A program made the translations under genes and the position numbers. A DNA stretch of 64,000 bases, taken from contig CATQHT010000002.1 of NCBI GenBank assembly GCA_958296045.1, forward strand, positions 682,001-746,000, given 5' to 3'. The notes beneath the pieces were generated by a model. The model worked only from the letters and a program-made list of their open reading frames with translations, did no database searches and was not told the origin of the DNA. Source of the stretch: Rhodothermales bacterium. Lineage in GTDB: Bacteria; Bacteroidota; Rhodothermia; Rhodothermales; Bin80. Below are positions 1 to 9,597 of the stretch, one piece after another; the stretch's first letter is position 1; each line of letters begins with the position of its first letter.

Positions 1-741
1 CGACGGGAATCCTCCCTTAATTAGCGAAACGTCCTTTATGGCGTCTCCATTGAATGCACTGAGAAAGCCGAAAAGGTGAAAAACGTTGTAGACCGTCGCG
101 CCGTCCAAGAGAATCAGGTTCTGATCCGGTCCGCCACCACGAACGTAGATTCCGCTGGTTGCCTCGCGTCCGGATGCTACGCCTGGAAGAAGCTGCAACA
201 CTCTTAAGAGGTCGGATTCACCCAGAAGCGCGGGAACAGACTGCAGCGCCTGCGTGGGTAGCGTGATCTGGCTCATCTGCACGGCCTGGACAATATCGTC
301 GGCTTCTCCTACGACCTGGAGCGTATCAAGCCCCACCGAACGTAGTGGCATCTTGACGTCGAGGCGCAGGTCTTGCTCCAGCCAGATGCGCCGAGTCTGT
401 GGAGTATACGAGATGTGGGAGAACACGAGTGTGACCGAATCAGCTTCCAGGGAGAGGCTGAAGTAGCCGAACGAATTCGTTATTGTGCCGCGTTCACGGA
501 CACGTACATACACGGTTGCACCAACGATGGTCTCCCCGCTTTCGGCGTCAGTGACATACCCGCTCACCGTGAACGTAGTGGCTTGCGATGCACGCGTGTC
601 GCTCTGGACACCTGGCATTGTCGTGCCGTTGGCTCCAGCGAAACCGGCCGCAGCATAGGGCAGTAGCCAAACGCAGGTCCAAGCGACCAGAAGCCAAAAG
701 CAGTAGAACCTCTGCGCCGACGACCGAAAATCAGGCCTCAT
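1..741 (-). CDS. TonB-dependent receptor, N-terminal part (leaves the window)
   Basis: The reading frame is open from an ATG at 741 to the window edge (247 codons). Residues about 10-30 are a hydrophobic export signal. A carboxypeptidase-regulatory-like beta-sandwich follows at about 50-125, seen in the pattern VSGYVTDAESGETIVGATV and an FGYFSL strand. A TonB-box-like stretch (LDTLQVVGEA) and the start of the plug domain come next, with YVRGGGPDQNLILLDG as the plug signature. The protein should sit in the outer membrane and import a ligand using TonB energy; the ligand cannot be told. It is the same subclass (RGG-PDQNL plug) as the receptor at the other end of the window. The barrel lies outside the window. 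Confidence 0.9.
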   Translation of the reverse strand, partial: MRPDFRSSAQRFYCFWLLVAWTCVWLLPYAAAGFAGANGTTMPGVQSDTRASQATTFTVSGYVTDAESGETIVGATVYVRVRERGTITNSFGYFSLSLEADSVTLVFSHISYTPQTRRIWLEQDLRLDVKMPLRSVGLDTLQVVGEADDIVQAVQMSQITLPTQALQSVPALLGESDLLRVLQLLPGVASGREATSGIYVRGGGPDQNLILLDGATVYNVFHLFGFLSAFNGDAIKDVSLIKGGFPS

Positions 742-827
742 AGAGCTATTCCCAGTGTTTATGGAAGGCAACATGGTCAGCATATCATGCTGCCCAAGAA
801 GCGATAGATTGCGAGGCCCGTTAGGAA

Positions 828-1891
828 TCAATGGATGGGATAGTTATCGGGAAGCATCGACACAGCGGTCATGAATGCCGCATGCTGGCTCCACATCCCG
901 GTTCCAGCACATCTGGCGATGGACGCTCGCACGGCCAGTCCATCCCAATCCCGCGCCGAGCGTAAATCTCTGCACGCCCCCCACCAACGCCGTTTCTGCG
1001 TATCCACCTTGGCGTACATGGAATAAGCCATTCCTTGCGGCAAATCACTTCCGCTTTCGGTAGCAAGCTTCAAGTCAGACCCCACCTCCTGTACTTGTAG
1101 AATACAGTATAAGCTTCTCCCCAAGGCCGGTATGTCCACGTCCTGTACGATGTGTTCCACATCACAACGGCACCGGGAGCATTAGGCGTGAAACCCAAGT
1201 CTTCTGGATCCACCTTAATGCCGGGATATCTGAAATCAGCCACACACATGTCCGTCGTACTCGTCGCGCCGAGCAGGGTTTCTAAGAAAGTCAAAGTCAT
1301 TCGAACGTCCGCAACCCGACAGTTCTCCAGTGGCACCCTGCGCCCCAAACAGCTCCACCACGCTGGACAACTGCCTTTTCGTCAGTTCCGCGTTCAGGCG
1401 ACTTTCCATGGTCGCCGATGGATCGAACTTCTCCAGCGGAAATGTCGCCTCCTCCTGAGAGGCTATATGCCGCTTCGAATATGAAGCGTTGCGCAGGGTG
1501 TAGAGCGTGTCGCCAACAATCAGCTGGCCATCCTGATTCACCATGGCGAGCTCAATCATCGGCACCATACGACTGAACTTCACGTATCGTCTTAGCGCGT
1601 GATGGATCTTGATCGGTACACCGCGCAAGGTGGATTCCTCCATCGTAAAATCTAGGGCGCCCTCATATTCTGCAGCTGAGGCAAACCTCTGAACAGGTCG
1701 ATTTCCGGCATTGAATTCGAACGTTGGGGCCTGTGCCTGAGCACCCGACGCAGCCAGCGCTTCGAGGGACTCAATCTCCTGCGCATCTATCGTCACATAT
1801 TCGAAGTCAGGCACCGTGTACGCATCCGATACCGTGGTCTGGTCGCATCCAGCCAAGAAAAGCACTGCGGCAACGGCATGTTACTCCTCAT
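828..1891 (-). pseudogene. Frameshifted lipoprotein of unknown function
   Basis: The longest open stretch (1865 down to 1236) encodes a lipobox-like LFLAGCD followed by a soluble domain of about 200 residues, but it has no usable start codon. An ATG at 1891 gives a charged MRSN start in another frame, and a one-base shift near 1875 would join it to the lipobox. Near 1330 and again near 1110 the plausible coding frame appears to move twice more (pieces at 1070-1348 and 828-1160). I read this as one lipoprotein gene with about three frameshifts, either decayed or affected by sequencing error. I recognise no family. It lies between a TonB-dependent receptor and a polysaccharide operon, both on the same strand. 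Confidence 0.5.
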
Positions 1892-2245
1892 GATTCCGTT
1901 CTTGTTTGTGGGCACCTGCCACTGCCCGGTGACTTGGTACGGCCTATTACGAACATGCACCGCCCCAAGATTGAAGTGTTTCGGCGCAACAGTATGAAGA
2001 CTGAACGAATTGGGTTGTTCAAACAGATGGTTTCGTGCGCTCTTCGAAGTCGCGACGGTGTATCTGTGCACATTCCGACGAATTCGTGCATCCAGCCCGA
2101 TTCCGAGTGGGTGCCGCGCGGGCCGTTGTACCTAGCGCCGGGCGTACTTCGCGGTCTGACAGGATAACGCTATGATAGTCGCTGGAGCCCGGTCTTTCAC
2201 TCACCTCGTGGTCCGGTGTGGATTCATCGCGCGGCGCTTGGCTCC
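1892..2245. other. Intergenic stretch without a recognisable gene
   Basis: Short frames are open on both strands here, but none has a signal peptide, domain or coding-like composition. It lies downstream of the last glycosyltransferase of the polysaccharide operon. I see no clear hairpin terminator. Confidence 0.5.
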
Positions 2246-3448
2246 CTATTTGGCGGTGCAAGGTTTTGGTTGGTCTGCCTCAGCGAAGGCCACAGCACGG
2301 AGGATACCATCTAACATGACATCCAGTCCCAGTCGGGCGCGTGCGAATGCCAAAGCGTTGCCTGCAAAACGCTCCCGGTCATTCAAGATCTTAGTCGCGG
2401 CCTCAGCCATGGCTTCAACGCTGCCGTAGGGCGTAAGGAGGCCGTTTTCGCCAGGCGTCAGGTAGTCGATCTCGGGACTGTGATACCGGATGCGCGGATC
2501 AGGAGAGGCCTGCGACACCACAGGCAGCCCCAACGCGAAAGCGTGATTGATCGATAAGCCCAGGTATCCCGGGTTAAGGAGCAGGTCGGCGGCATAGAGG
2601 TAAGGCGCAGAAGCCTCCCAGTCCGTGATGGCGCCGAGAAGGCGGATTCCGCCTGACTTACGTGCCTTGGATTCAAACAATTCCCGGTCAGGGCCCTCTC
2701 CGATGACGACCAGCTCCGCACCTGCATGGCGCTTCCGTAGCTGAGCGAAAGTGTCGAGGAGCATCTTCGTGCCCTTAGCGCGAATCAGCCTGCCAAGGTA
2801 CACGAACACGGGCGCATCCGTGTGCAGCTCCAGTCGCTGCCGGATGGCTCGGCGCCCGGAGCGCTCCAGCGCTGCGCGTAGCGTTAGTAGCTGACCGGTG
2901 TCCAGCGTGTTGGGAGCGGCGAATAGCCGCGCCGGATCCACATGAGGCTGCAGCATCGTCGCGATCGACGCTGAGTAGCAGATACAACCTTCTACGCTGC
3001 GCGCCAGCATTAACCGGTACCTGGTGGCGGGCGAATCCAGTGCAAACGGGCGCCTGTTTGACGAGAAATGCCCCCACAGCAGGCGCGCGGCGCCAGCCCG
3101 CTTGGCGCGCCAAAGCAGGAAAGGGAGCGTGGCCGAACGGACCGACTCCTCAGCAATAACAACAGAGGGGGCAGGATAGTGCCGGAAGATGGGCCCAAAG
3201 GCTTGCATGTGAAGCTTTTGGCCACCTACCCATAGGTTGCGCAGCGGCAGCAGGGGATACCCTTTTTGGGTGGAACCGATGAGCGATTGCATCGAAGACG
3301 CCTTGGGGGGTGCACCCGCGCAGACCACCAGCCGATGCCCAAGCCGCGCGTTAAGCCGCGCAAGTGCCGCGTGCCGGTAGTGCGGAACCATGCGCGCGAC
3401 GTACAGCACGGTCCCGCGATGGTCAGACCCGCGTTTGGTCCTACGCAT
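2246..3448 (-). CDS. Glycosyltransferase family 4-like
   Basis: A protein of 400 residues with the GT-B fold pattern. The N-terminal Rossmann half begins at VLYVARMVPHYR. The C-terminal half has the hinge motif YLGRLIRAKG followed by a nucleotide-sugar binding region with NPGYLGLSINHAFALGLPVVS. It should transfer a sugar from an activated donor to a lipid-linked repeat unit at the cytoplasmic face. I chose the ATG at 3448; the frame runs further upstream but enters the terminal repeat of the IS1182-type element, whose end lies only 13 bp away. The gene was therefore probably part of the operon upstream (5687-14696) and was cut off from its original promoter. No strong ribosome binding site is visible. 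Confidence 0.85.
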   Translation of the reverse strand: MRRTKRGSDHRGTVLYVARMVPHYRHAALARLNARLGHRLVVCAGAPPKASSMQSLIGSTQKGYPLLPLRNLWVGGQKLHMQAFGPIFRHYPAPSVVIAEESVRSATLPFLLWRAKRAGAARLLWGHFSSNRRPFALDSPATRYRLMLARSVEGCICYSASIATMLQPHVDPARLFAAPNTLDTGQLLTLRAALERSGRRAIRQRLELHTDAPVFVYLGRLIRAKGTKMLLDTFAQLRKRHAGAELVVIGEGPDRELFESKARKSGGIRLLGAITDWEASAPYLYAADLLLNPGYLGLSINHAFALGLPVVSQASPDPRIRYHSPEIDYLTPGENGLLTPYGSVEAMAEAATKILNDRERFAGNALAFARARLGLDVMLDGILRAVAFAEADQPKPCTAK

Positions 3449-3461
3449 ACGATACTGCGCC

Positions 3462-3484
3462 GCTAGGAGTCTGCGCCGCCGAAA
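3462..3484 (+). repeat. Left terminal inverted repeat of the IS1182-type element
   Basis: These 23 bp match the reverse complement of 5478-5500 with one mismatch. They lie 13 bp upstream of the glycosyltransferase start at 3448. Confidence 0.8.
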
Positions 3485-3624
3485 AATACAGTCTAAGTAT
3501 ATCCTTTGCTGGCCCGCAAGGCGCAGGAATGGTACGGGAATGGCAACGAAAGGACCCACTTCCGTTGAAAGTACAGTACATAGTAGAATATCGCTATCAT
3601 ATATTAATCATGTAATTGTCAGAT

Positions 3625-5415
3625 TCACCGAATATAAACGCCTCAAATTTAGACAAACCAGCCCAAGTTCCATTCGCCGCTGACCTTCGTCTGGCCTCGG
3701 ACATTGAATCGGCGAAAGCCGAGAACGTTCCTGATCCACCCATTGGGGGCCTCCGAGGGCCACTTGCGCTGCGCATAAATCGCCCGCACTCTTGGGGTAG
3801 CCAGCTTTGCCTGCATCTGGGCCGTCTGTGGACGAGTCTCTGGGTTAACGGACATGGCCTTGCGTCCCTCACGCCCTAATGCTGCGTATCCGTTCACACC
3901 GCGCGACGCTAAACCAGCAAGATTGGCCTCGCTGCAATAGTCCGCGTCTGCCAACACCTTTTCGGGCCGCTGAACATACGTCTTCACTACCGCCGACACC
4001 ATCGACATCAATTGCTTCTGATCCGTGGCTGGGTTCTCACGCACGTCTCCACGATCAGCTGATGCTCGGACTCTACCACTGTCTGTGCGCTGTACGCTTG
4101 TCGGAAGCTATGTTGGCTCGTCTTCATGATGCGGCTCTCGGGGTCGGTGAAGTTGCATTGAGCCTTGTCTTTCGGCACCCCGATGGGAAGCTCATAGGCC
4201 GGACCACCCCGTGGATTGCGCTCCTGGCTGGGCTTGCGCCCCGTCGCCCCGTCCGCCGCACGCTGCCTGGCTTCCAATGCCGCCCTCCCTTCTCCAATGA
4301 TCTTGAGCTGTTTCTTGTGCTGGGCTATTTCTGCGTCGATGGTGCTGCCTTCTGGAACGTCCACCTCCGACGGCAGAGCAGACTTCGGATCCTTCAGGCG
4401 GTCCTTATCCCCAGCGGCGGCCAAACCATCACCGCGGCCACCTGCTGCCTCCAGGGTCGAATCTGATCTGTGATCGGCAGCATTTTGGAGTTCTTTGCCC
4501 GAGAAGACCCCCCAACGTATCGCCTGTGGCCGCGTCGGCTTCAATGGCAGCGGCAGAACGGCCCACCGGACGCTTGGCTGGTGCACTGGATCGCAAATCC
4601 GACGGACTAGACGCATCCGCAGAATGATTGCCAGACTGCTTCTTGGCAGATCCCACCGCCTTGGCCTTAGCAGATTCGTGCTCGCGTCGGAGCGCCTCAA
4701 GCTGCTGTTCCGCTTCATCCCACGCCTTCTGTCGACCGCATGAGTAGCCACGGCTGGCGGCAATGCAACGTCGTCACCCTCCCTCCCGAAGCGCGTATCC
4801 TCCTCTGCATCGGTACGCTTCGAACGCGCCAGTAATTTATCAATCTCTCACTGAAGGCGCGCCGACTCTTTGACCATGCGATCGTAACTCATCGCCCTCC
4901 GCTTACTCGCGTTGGCTTCCACCTTCGTGCCATCTATCGAAACCTTGCCCAGCTTTGTCAACCCCGCCGCACGAGCCATCATCACCAGCTTGACGAACAA
5001 CTTCCGAAAATCCTGTAGGTGGCGCTGACGACACGCGCAGCTCGTCCGGTGATTTGGACGATTGCCCGCTGCTAATACCCGAAACGTTACATCAGTTTCC
5101 AAACGGCAGCAATCTTGCGGGCCGAAAACATCCCGACCATGTACGCATAAATCAGCTCCTTCAACATCATCGCGGGTGGTACGGCCAACTGCGGCGACCA
5201 TCACCGTCGAAGGGAGCGTAAAATGCACTCAAGTCCAGCCGATCCACGAAATCAGATACATAGTATACCAAGTGATCCTCCGGCAGCCAGTCCCGGAGCG
5301 ATCCAGGAAGCAAGCGCCCCTCATTCGACCGGTAATAGCGATACGTCGATCTCATCGGCCCAGCAGCGATAGCGAGCAGCAGCGTAGTTCCCCAAAATAC
5401 GGAACCAATGGGCAA
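3625..5415 (-). pseudogene. IS1182-family transposase, multiply frameshifted
   Basis: The pieces lie in order but in different frames. The N-terminus (about 5355-5170) has LLPGSLRDWLPEDHLVYYVSD, typical of IS1182 transposases. The next piece (5228-4848) has LGKVSIDGTKVEANASK around the first catalytic Asp. The middle (about 4750-4050) contains the charged insertion. The C-terminal part (4044-3649) has KVLADADYCSEANLAGL around the second Asp and the terminal GFRRFNVRGQTKVSGEWNL block. At least three frameshifts plus substitutions separate these blocks, so no functional DDE enzyme is possible. Programmed frameshifting is unlikely because several breaks are needed. Confidence 0.85.
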
Positions 5416-5477
5416 TAGCGATCATTGCACCAAGGCCACCGATATAGGTGCAAACCGCCTACCGTCGCTCCTAAGCG

Positions 5478-5500
5478 TTTCTGCGGCGCAGACTCCTAGC
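5478..5500 (-). repeat. Right terminal inverted repeat of the IS1182-type element
   Basis: Partner of the repeat at 3462-3484, one mismatch in 23 bp. Confidence 0.8.
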
Positions 5501-5686
5501 TGAAAGAGCAGCATGTGGGCCGCCTGGATTCATGGCACGTACGGAGGCCATTTGTCCCCGCCAAGTTGTGTTCGCTCCCGCCGGATGGGCTTGGCCATGG
5601 TACACTGGCACAAGGTGGTGCAAACTAAGCATCCTCTATATGGGATTACCGCCGAGCGCGTCAAGCGAAGTGCGCGAGCCCTCCAT

Positions 5687-6865
5687 TCAGGAGGCGCCAG
5701 CGGCTTGTACAACGTCCAGGAAGCGGTCCGCTATTCGTTCTATTTGAAACGTCTTCTTAGCATACGCGCGCCCGGCACGCCCCATGCGGGTGCGCGCTGA
5801 CTCGTCAGCGAGAAGCTCCAGCGCGGCCTGCCCGAAGCCGTCAGAGTCTTGGGGCGGAACGATCGTGCCCGCACCCGCGCGCGCGACTAGGCGAGCCGCC
5901 AGATTGGCGGCGGGCACCGCCAAAAGCAACGGACGCCCAGCGGCCAGATAGGTCAGCACCTTGGACGGAACCGAAAACACGCTGGCATCTTCATCCAGGA
6001 TCGCTACCAGGACCGTAGCAGCCGCGTAGAGCGCAGGCAGATGGCGTGTGGGCTGATACGGCAGCACCGTGAGCTGGGTGAGTCCTCGCGACGCCTGTTC
6101 CGACCGGAGCCAATGGGCACCCATACCCTGCGAAAGCACCACTACGCGGGCCCGACCCGCGACCGCTTCTGCCAAGCGCACCAGAAGCTCAGGGTTGTGC
6201 TTCATACTAAGCGTCCCGGTATAGAGCAAGCACGGCTCTTGGGCGATTTTCTGCGCCAAGGGCACCGGGTCGGGCACGGAAGGGGGCGCCAACGGAGCCC
6301 AGTTCTCGATGACATGGATGCGGTTCGCCTGCACGCCCATAGCTGTGACCATTGGCACGAAATCAGCCGAGATCGGCACCACAGCCGCGCTGCTCTTCAG
6401 GAGTCTAGCCTCCAGCGCTTGGAAGTACCGACCTGCCGCCTGTCCAACCCATCCCAGACGCTTGCCCAGGATGCGCCGGGTCGCCTCGCCGATCAGGTCC
6501 TGGAGCCAGTAGATCAGTGGGATCCCTGTTGCCTGGCAGGCCCGGAGCAGTCTATGCTGCGCGCTCAGCGGCGCATTGCCCGAAATCACCACCGAAGGCC
6601 GCCAAGCGTGGCACTCGCGAGCGACAAGGCGCCCGTATTCCCTTTCCTGCCGCCACCGCGTGATAAGCCGGTACTTGTCCAGAGGCTTGCGCAGGCGTAG
6701 CGCGCACACGGTGGGCCCTATGCCGGAAGCTCCGTCCATGCCGGGTGGCGTGGTCTGGTGGGAGGCGCAGTACACGTGGCTCACGGTGTGCCCGCGGGCG
6801 GTAAGCTCACGACTAAGCTCAAAGGCGAACGCATACCCGCCAAAGTCATGCACAAGGATGCGCAT
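5687..6865 (-). CDS. Glycosyltransferase family 4, WcaI/WbuB-like
   Basis: A protein of 392 residues starting MRILVHDFGGYAFAFELSREL, a typical GT-B N-terminal Rossmann strand with a Gly-rich loop. The middle has LIYWLQDLIGEA and an ENWAPL segment. The C-terminal donor-binding half has LLYTGTLSMKHNPELL and FSVPSKVLTYLAAGRPLLLAVP. This pattern resembles the WcaI/WbuB group that builds cell-surface polysaccharide repeat units; the sugar cannot be told. A strong Shine-Dalgarno (AAGGAGG, minus strand, about 6880-6874) precedes the ATG by about 8 bases. The start directly follows the stop codon of the upstream glycosyltransferase, so the two are translationally coupled. Downstream lies the IS1182-type remnant. 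Confidence 0.9.
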   Translation of the reverse strand: MRILVHDFGGYAFAFELSRELTARGHTVSHVYCASHQTTPPGMDGASGIGPTVCALRLRKPLDKYRLITRWRQEREYGRLVARECHAWRPSVVISGNAPLSAQHRLLRACQATGIPLIYWLQDLIGEATRRILGKRLGWVGQAAGRYFQALEARLLKSSAAVVPISADFVPMVTAMGVQANRIHVIENWAPLAPPSVPDPVPLAQKIAQEPCLLYTGTLSMKHNPELLVRLAEAVAGRARVVVLSQGMGAHWLRSEQASRGLTQLTVLPYQPTRHLPALYAAATVLVAILDEDASVFSVPSKVLTYLAAGRPLLLAVPAANLAARLVARAGAGTIVPPQDSDGFGQAALELLADESARTRMGRAGRAYAKKTFQIERIADRFLDVVQAAGAS

Positions 6866-8086
6866 CTATCGTTCCTCCTTGGATACCGCAGCCGGCAGCA
6901 GTATCTCAAGAATGGTCTGACTGAATCGTTCCGCCGTGCGGGCAGCACCGAAGGCGGCTGCACGCACTGGATCAAACGGAAAGGGACCATTACCGAGCCA
7001 AACCGAGAGCCCTTGTGCCAAGCTGCAAGGGCGCGTGGCATTGGTCGCTAGCCCCAATTCGTGCTCGCGCACGTATTGTCCGACAAGGCCATAGTCGGAT
7101 GCCAACACCGGGATACCGGCCTGCGCCGCGCGCACCAGCACGCCGCTAGATCCGACATGGCGCTGGTAAGGCATCAACACTAGATCCGCGCTGGCAAAGA
7201 GCGACGGCAGCTCGGCTTCGCTAACATACCGGTCCTCATAGATGACGTGCACACGGGAACGCTGGCGGCAGGCAGCAACCTGAGTGGCCAGCCGGGCATG
7301 ATCATGCGGCGCAGAACGTCCCAACACTACGACCACCAGCTGCCGCTGATGTGACTCTGGTAGCATGGTCAAGGCCTCCAGCATCTGGAAGATGCCCTTT
7401 CGCGCGGACAAGCTGCCGAAAAAGAGCGCTACACGCCGTCTGGAGCCCGCCTCCCAGCGGGTGCGAAGCGCAACCACGGAGTCTGGAGCAGCTCCGATTG
7501 GTGTAACGCCGTCTGGGAGTGTTATGAGTCGCGCTTGGCGGGTCTTAACATAGGGTATCACGTAGGGATCCAGGCTGAAGAGGTGTGTCACGTGCGGGTT
7601 GGCGAGCGCAGCCTGAAGCAGTAGCCGCTTGCGCACACGCGTGACCGTGTCCTTTAGTATGGCATCGGCATCACGCGCATAGTGGAAAGTAGGCCGAAAG
7701 TATATCCCCGAGATGGAGACTGCGCGCCTAAGCCGTAGTCCGAGAGCCAGCGAAAGCTGCACATGGTCCATGTACATGCATAAGACATGCGTAGGAGCGA
7801 GTGACCCGATGGTGCGCTTGAGCAGGCGGCCGTGCACCAGGGCGCGGCGAGCCAGACCGCCCGTCGGGGCTGCGGCGCAAATCGATTGGCAGGCGATCCC
7901 GGTTGCAGAGGTGCGCGACGCTAGGTCTATCACGTCGCTATGGAGATCCAAGAATTCCTGGCTGGCTGCCACAGTAAGCCGTCCAGGCATCCGGTGCGCG
8001 ATCCAATATTCAAGCAGCTGCCGTACGTACTGGCCATGGTGACCGCCAGCGTACAGGTCAAACACCACCAGATGCGGTCGCGTCAT
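6866..8086 (-). CDS. Glycosyltransferase (GT-B fold, group 1 type)
   Basis: A protein of 406 residues starting MTRPHLVVFDLYAGGHHGQY. I chose the ATG at 8086 because it overlaps the flippase stop in a 4-base ATGA junction; the longer frame upstream lies wholly inside the flippase gene. The C-terminal half shows RRVALFFGSLSARKGIFQML, a YEDRYVSEAELPSLFASADLVLMPY block and VGSSGVLVRAAQAGIPVLAS, the usual donor-binding region of group 1 glycosyltransferases. It should add a sugar to the undecaprenyl-linked repeat unit of the polysaccharide made by this operon. The specificity is unknown. Confidence 0.88.
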   Translation of the reverse strand: MTRPHLVVFDLYAGGHHGQYVRQLLEYWIAHRMPGRLTVAASQEFLDLHSDVIDLASRTSATGIACQSICAAAPTGGLARRALVHGRLLKRTIGSLAPTHVLCMYMDHVQLSLALGLRLRRAVSISGIYFRPTFHYARDADAILKDTVTRVRKRLLLQAALANPHVTHLFSLDPYVIPYVKTRQARLITLPDGVTPIGAAPDSVVALRTRWEAGSRRRVALFFGSLSARKGIFQMLEALTMLPESHQRQLVVVVLGRSAPHDHARLATQVAACRQRSRVHVIYEDRYVSEAELPSLFASADLVLMPYQRHVGSSGVLVRAAQAGIPVLASDYGLVGQYVREHELGLATNATRPCSLAQGLSVWLGNGPFPFDPVRAAAFGAARTAERFSQTILEILLPAAVSKEER

Positions 8087-9597
8087 CTGCCAGATGTAGG
8101 CAAGAGATCGGTTAACCACCGTTGCAGGTCCCGCCGGGCCGGGTGGTGCCAAGCGGGCAGGCACAGTACGGCAAGAAGCGCGCCGGGCGCGGCTGCCGCT
8201 ATCCAGAGCTGATCGACAAAGGGCGGCAAGATCAGCCACAGAGCTCCCAACCCCACAGCACCCACGCACGCGAGCACCAAGCTCTGGCGGTCACCAAGCG
8301 AGGCCAGCCGCACCCGATACTCTCTGTGGTAGGCTACAACCGTGACAGCGCTGCCGATGAGGAGCGCCACCACGAATCCGGCGACCACCCCAGTCCCGCC
8401 CACCAGGGAGCCGAACAGCCACCCCAACGTCACGTTGAGGACTCCGATAACAATCCTCCCCACCACATTCCAGCGCAGGGTCCCGATGCCCATATAGGCA
8501 AAGTAGGCCGGGTTGGACAGCAGGTTGCCAAACCACCCCGCGAAAAGCAGCGAGGAAAACAGGATGAACACTGGCTCGGCCCTCCCGTGCCATAGGTGCG
8601 AGATGAGTGGCGCGGCAACCACCATGAGCGGGAGCGTCACCAGCACCAGAAACAGTATGACGCGAAATGATTGCGCATACACGGTCCTGAGCAGCGCAGC
8701 CTGGCGCTCATACAGCTCCGCAATAGTCGGCACCAGGGACTGGTGGGCAGCCACGATTAGCGCACGCAGCTGGAACACCATGCGGTTAGCAAATTCGAAC
8801 CATCCGGCTGCGCTCAAGCCGCCAAAGAGGGAGACAAGCCAGCGTGTCAACGGTTCGACCAACAGCCAGAAGATGGCCATCACCTGAAAGTTCAGGCTGT
8901 AACCCAGGATCTCCCGCAATGTAGGCCAGTACCATCGCCAACGCCATGGCCAAAGGGGCAATGTGGAAAGCAGGCGCCTGGCCATCACCCAGGAAGCACC
9001 CAAGAGCCACAATGCCTGCGCGCAGTGCGCTAGGGCAAGGCCAACAAGCGCATGCTGCGGGACCAGCCAGAGCGCGACACCGAAGTAGATCAGTGTACCG
9101 CACACCTGGATTCCGCTTCGCAGGTCTATGCGCTGGTGGCCATCAAGTGCGCCAAGGGTAACGCCAGCCGTGGACAGCATCCAGAACGATAGGAAGGCAT
9201 ACGGCAGGATCGCATAAGCCTCATCAAGAAATGCGGGAGCCGCTTCGAAGGCCTCATGGTTGCTCAAGGCCCAGCGGGCTACCGGATAGAACAGACCCAG
9301 AACTAGGGAGAGCACGGCAGCCAGCGTAATCATTGCAGTCTGCACCACCTTGGTGGCACCGACAGGGTTGTTCCGGGCAAGGTATTGGGCCACGAACTTG
9401 ACCACGCTGCTGCCCAGGCCCAAGTTCGCCAAGCTGCTGACGCTGGCTGTAATCAGCACCAGAGACCAGATGCCGAATCGCTCAATGCCGACCTCGATCC
9501 TGACAAAGCGGTAAAGCAGAAAAAACACCACGCCCGCAACGAGCACCTGGACTGTCGCAGCCAGCGTGTTGATCGTAAGCTGGCGCTGACGGATCAT
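8083..9597 (-). CDS. Polysaccharide repeat-unit flippase (Wzx-like, MOP superfamily)
   Basis: A 504-residue membrane protein with about 12-14 hydrophobic segments spread over its whole length. It begins MIRQRQLTINTLAATVQVLV and has the charged VVKFVAQYLARNN loop after the second helix, as in Wzx and related oligosaccharide flippases. It should move undecaprenyl-diphosphate-linked oligosaccharide from the inner to the outer face of the cytoplasmic membrane. It overlaps by ATGA with the FkbM methyltransferase gene upstream (9594-9597) and with the glycosyltransferase gene downstream (8083-8086). With the O-antigen ligase-like protein this marks a Wzx/Wzy-type pathway rather than an ABC-transporter pathway. 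Confidence 0.92.
   Translation of the reverse strand: MIRQRQLTINTLAATVQVLVAGVVFFLLYRFVRIEVGIERFGIWSLVLITASVSSLANLGLGSSVVKFVAQYLARNNPVGATKVVQTAMITLAAVLSLVLGLFYPVARWALSNHEAFEAAPAFLDEAYAILPYAFLSFWMLSTAGVTLGALDGHQRIDLRSGIQVCGTLIYFGVALWLVPQHALVGLALAHCAQALWLLGASWVMARRLLSTLPLWPWRWRWYWPTLREILGYSLNFQVMAIFWLLVEPLTRWLVSLFGGLSAAGWFEFANRMVFQLRALIVAAHQSLVPTIAELYERQAALLRTVYAQSFRVILFLVLVTLPLMVVAAPLISHLWHGRAEPVFILFSSLLFAGWFGNLLSNPAYFAYMGIGTLRWNVVGRIVIGVLNVTLGWLFGSLVGGTGVVAGFVVALLIGSAVTVVAYHREYRVRLASLGDRQSLVLACVGAVGLGALWLILPPFVDQLWIAAAAPGALLAVLCLPAWHHPARRDLQRWLTDLLPTSGR

Larger units (their letters stand above)
3462..5500. mobile_element. Decayed IS1182-family insertion sequence
   Basis: This 2039-bp segment is bounded by 23-bp inverted repeats matching at 22 of 23 positions (GCTAGGAGTCTGCGCCGC at the left). 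It contains the scattered frames of an IS1182-type transposase on the minus strand. It sits inside the polysaccharide operon, between the glycosyltransferase genes at 5687-6865 and 2246-3448. No target duplication is recognisable, as expected of an old insertion. The element cannot encode its own transposase. Confidence 0.8.

Noticed and set aside
3625-5415. Programmed frameshifting in the IS1182-type transposase
   Set aside because: At least three breaks would be needed, there is no slippery sequence pattern, and IS1182 transposases are normally one frame.
6041-6700. 219-codon plus-strand frame opposite a glycosyltransferase
   Set aside because: Low-complexity Arg/His-rich translation, no domain; the opposite strand carries a clear glycosyltransferase.
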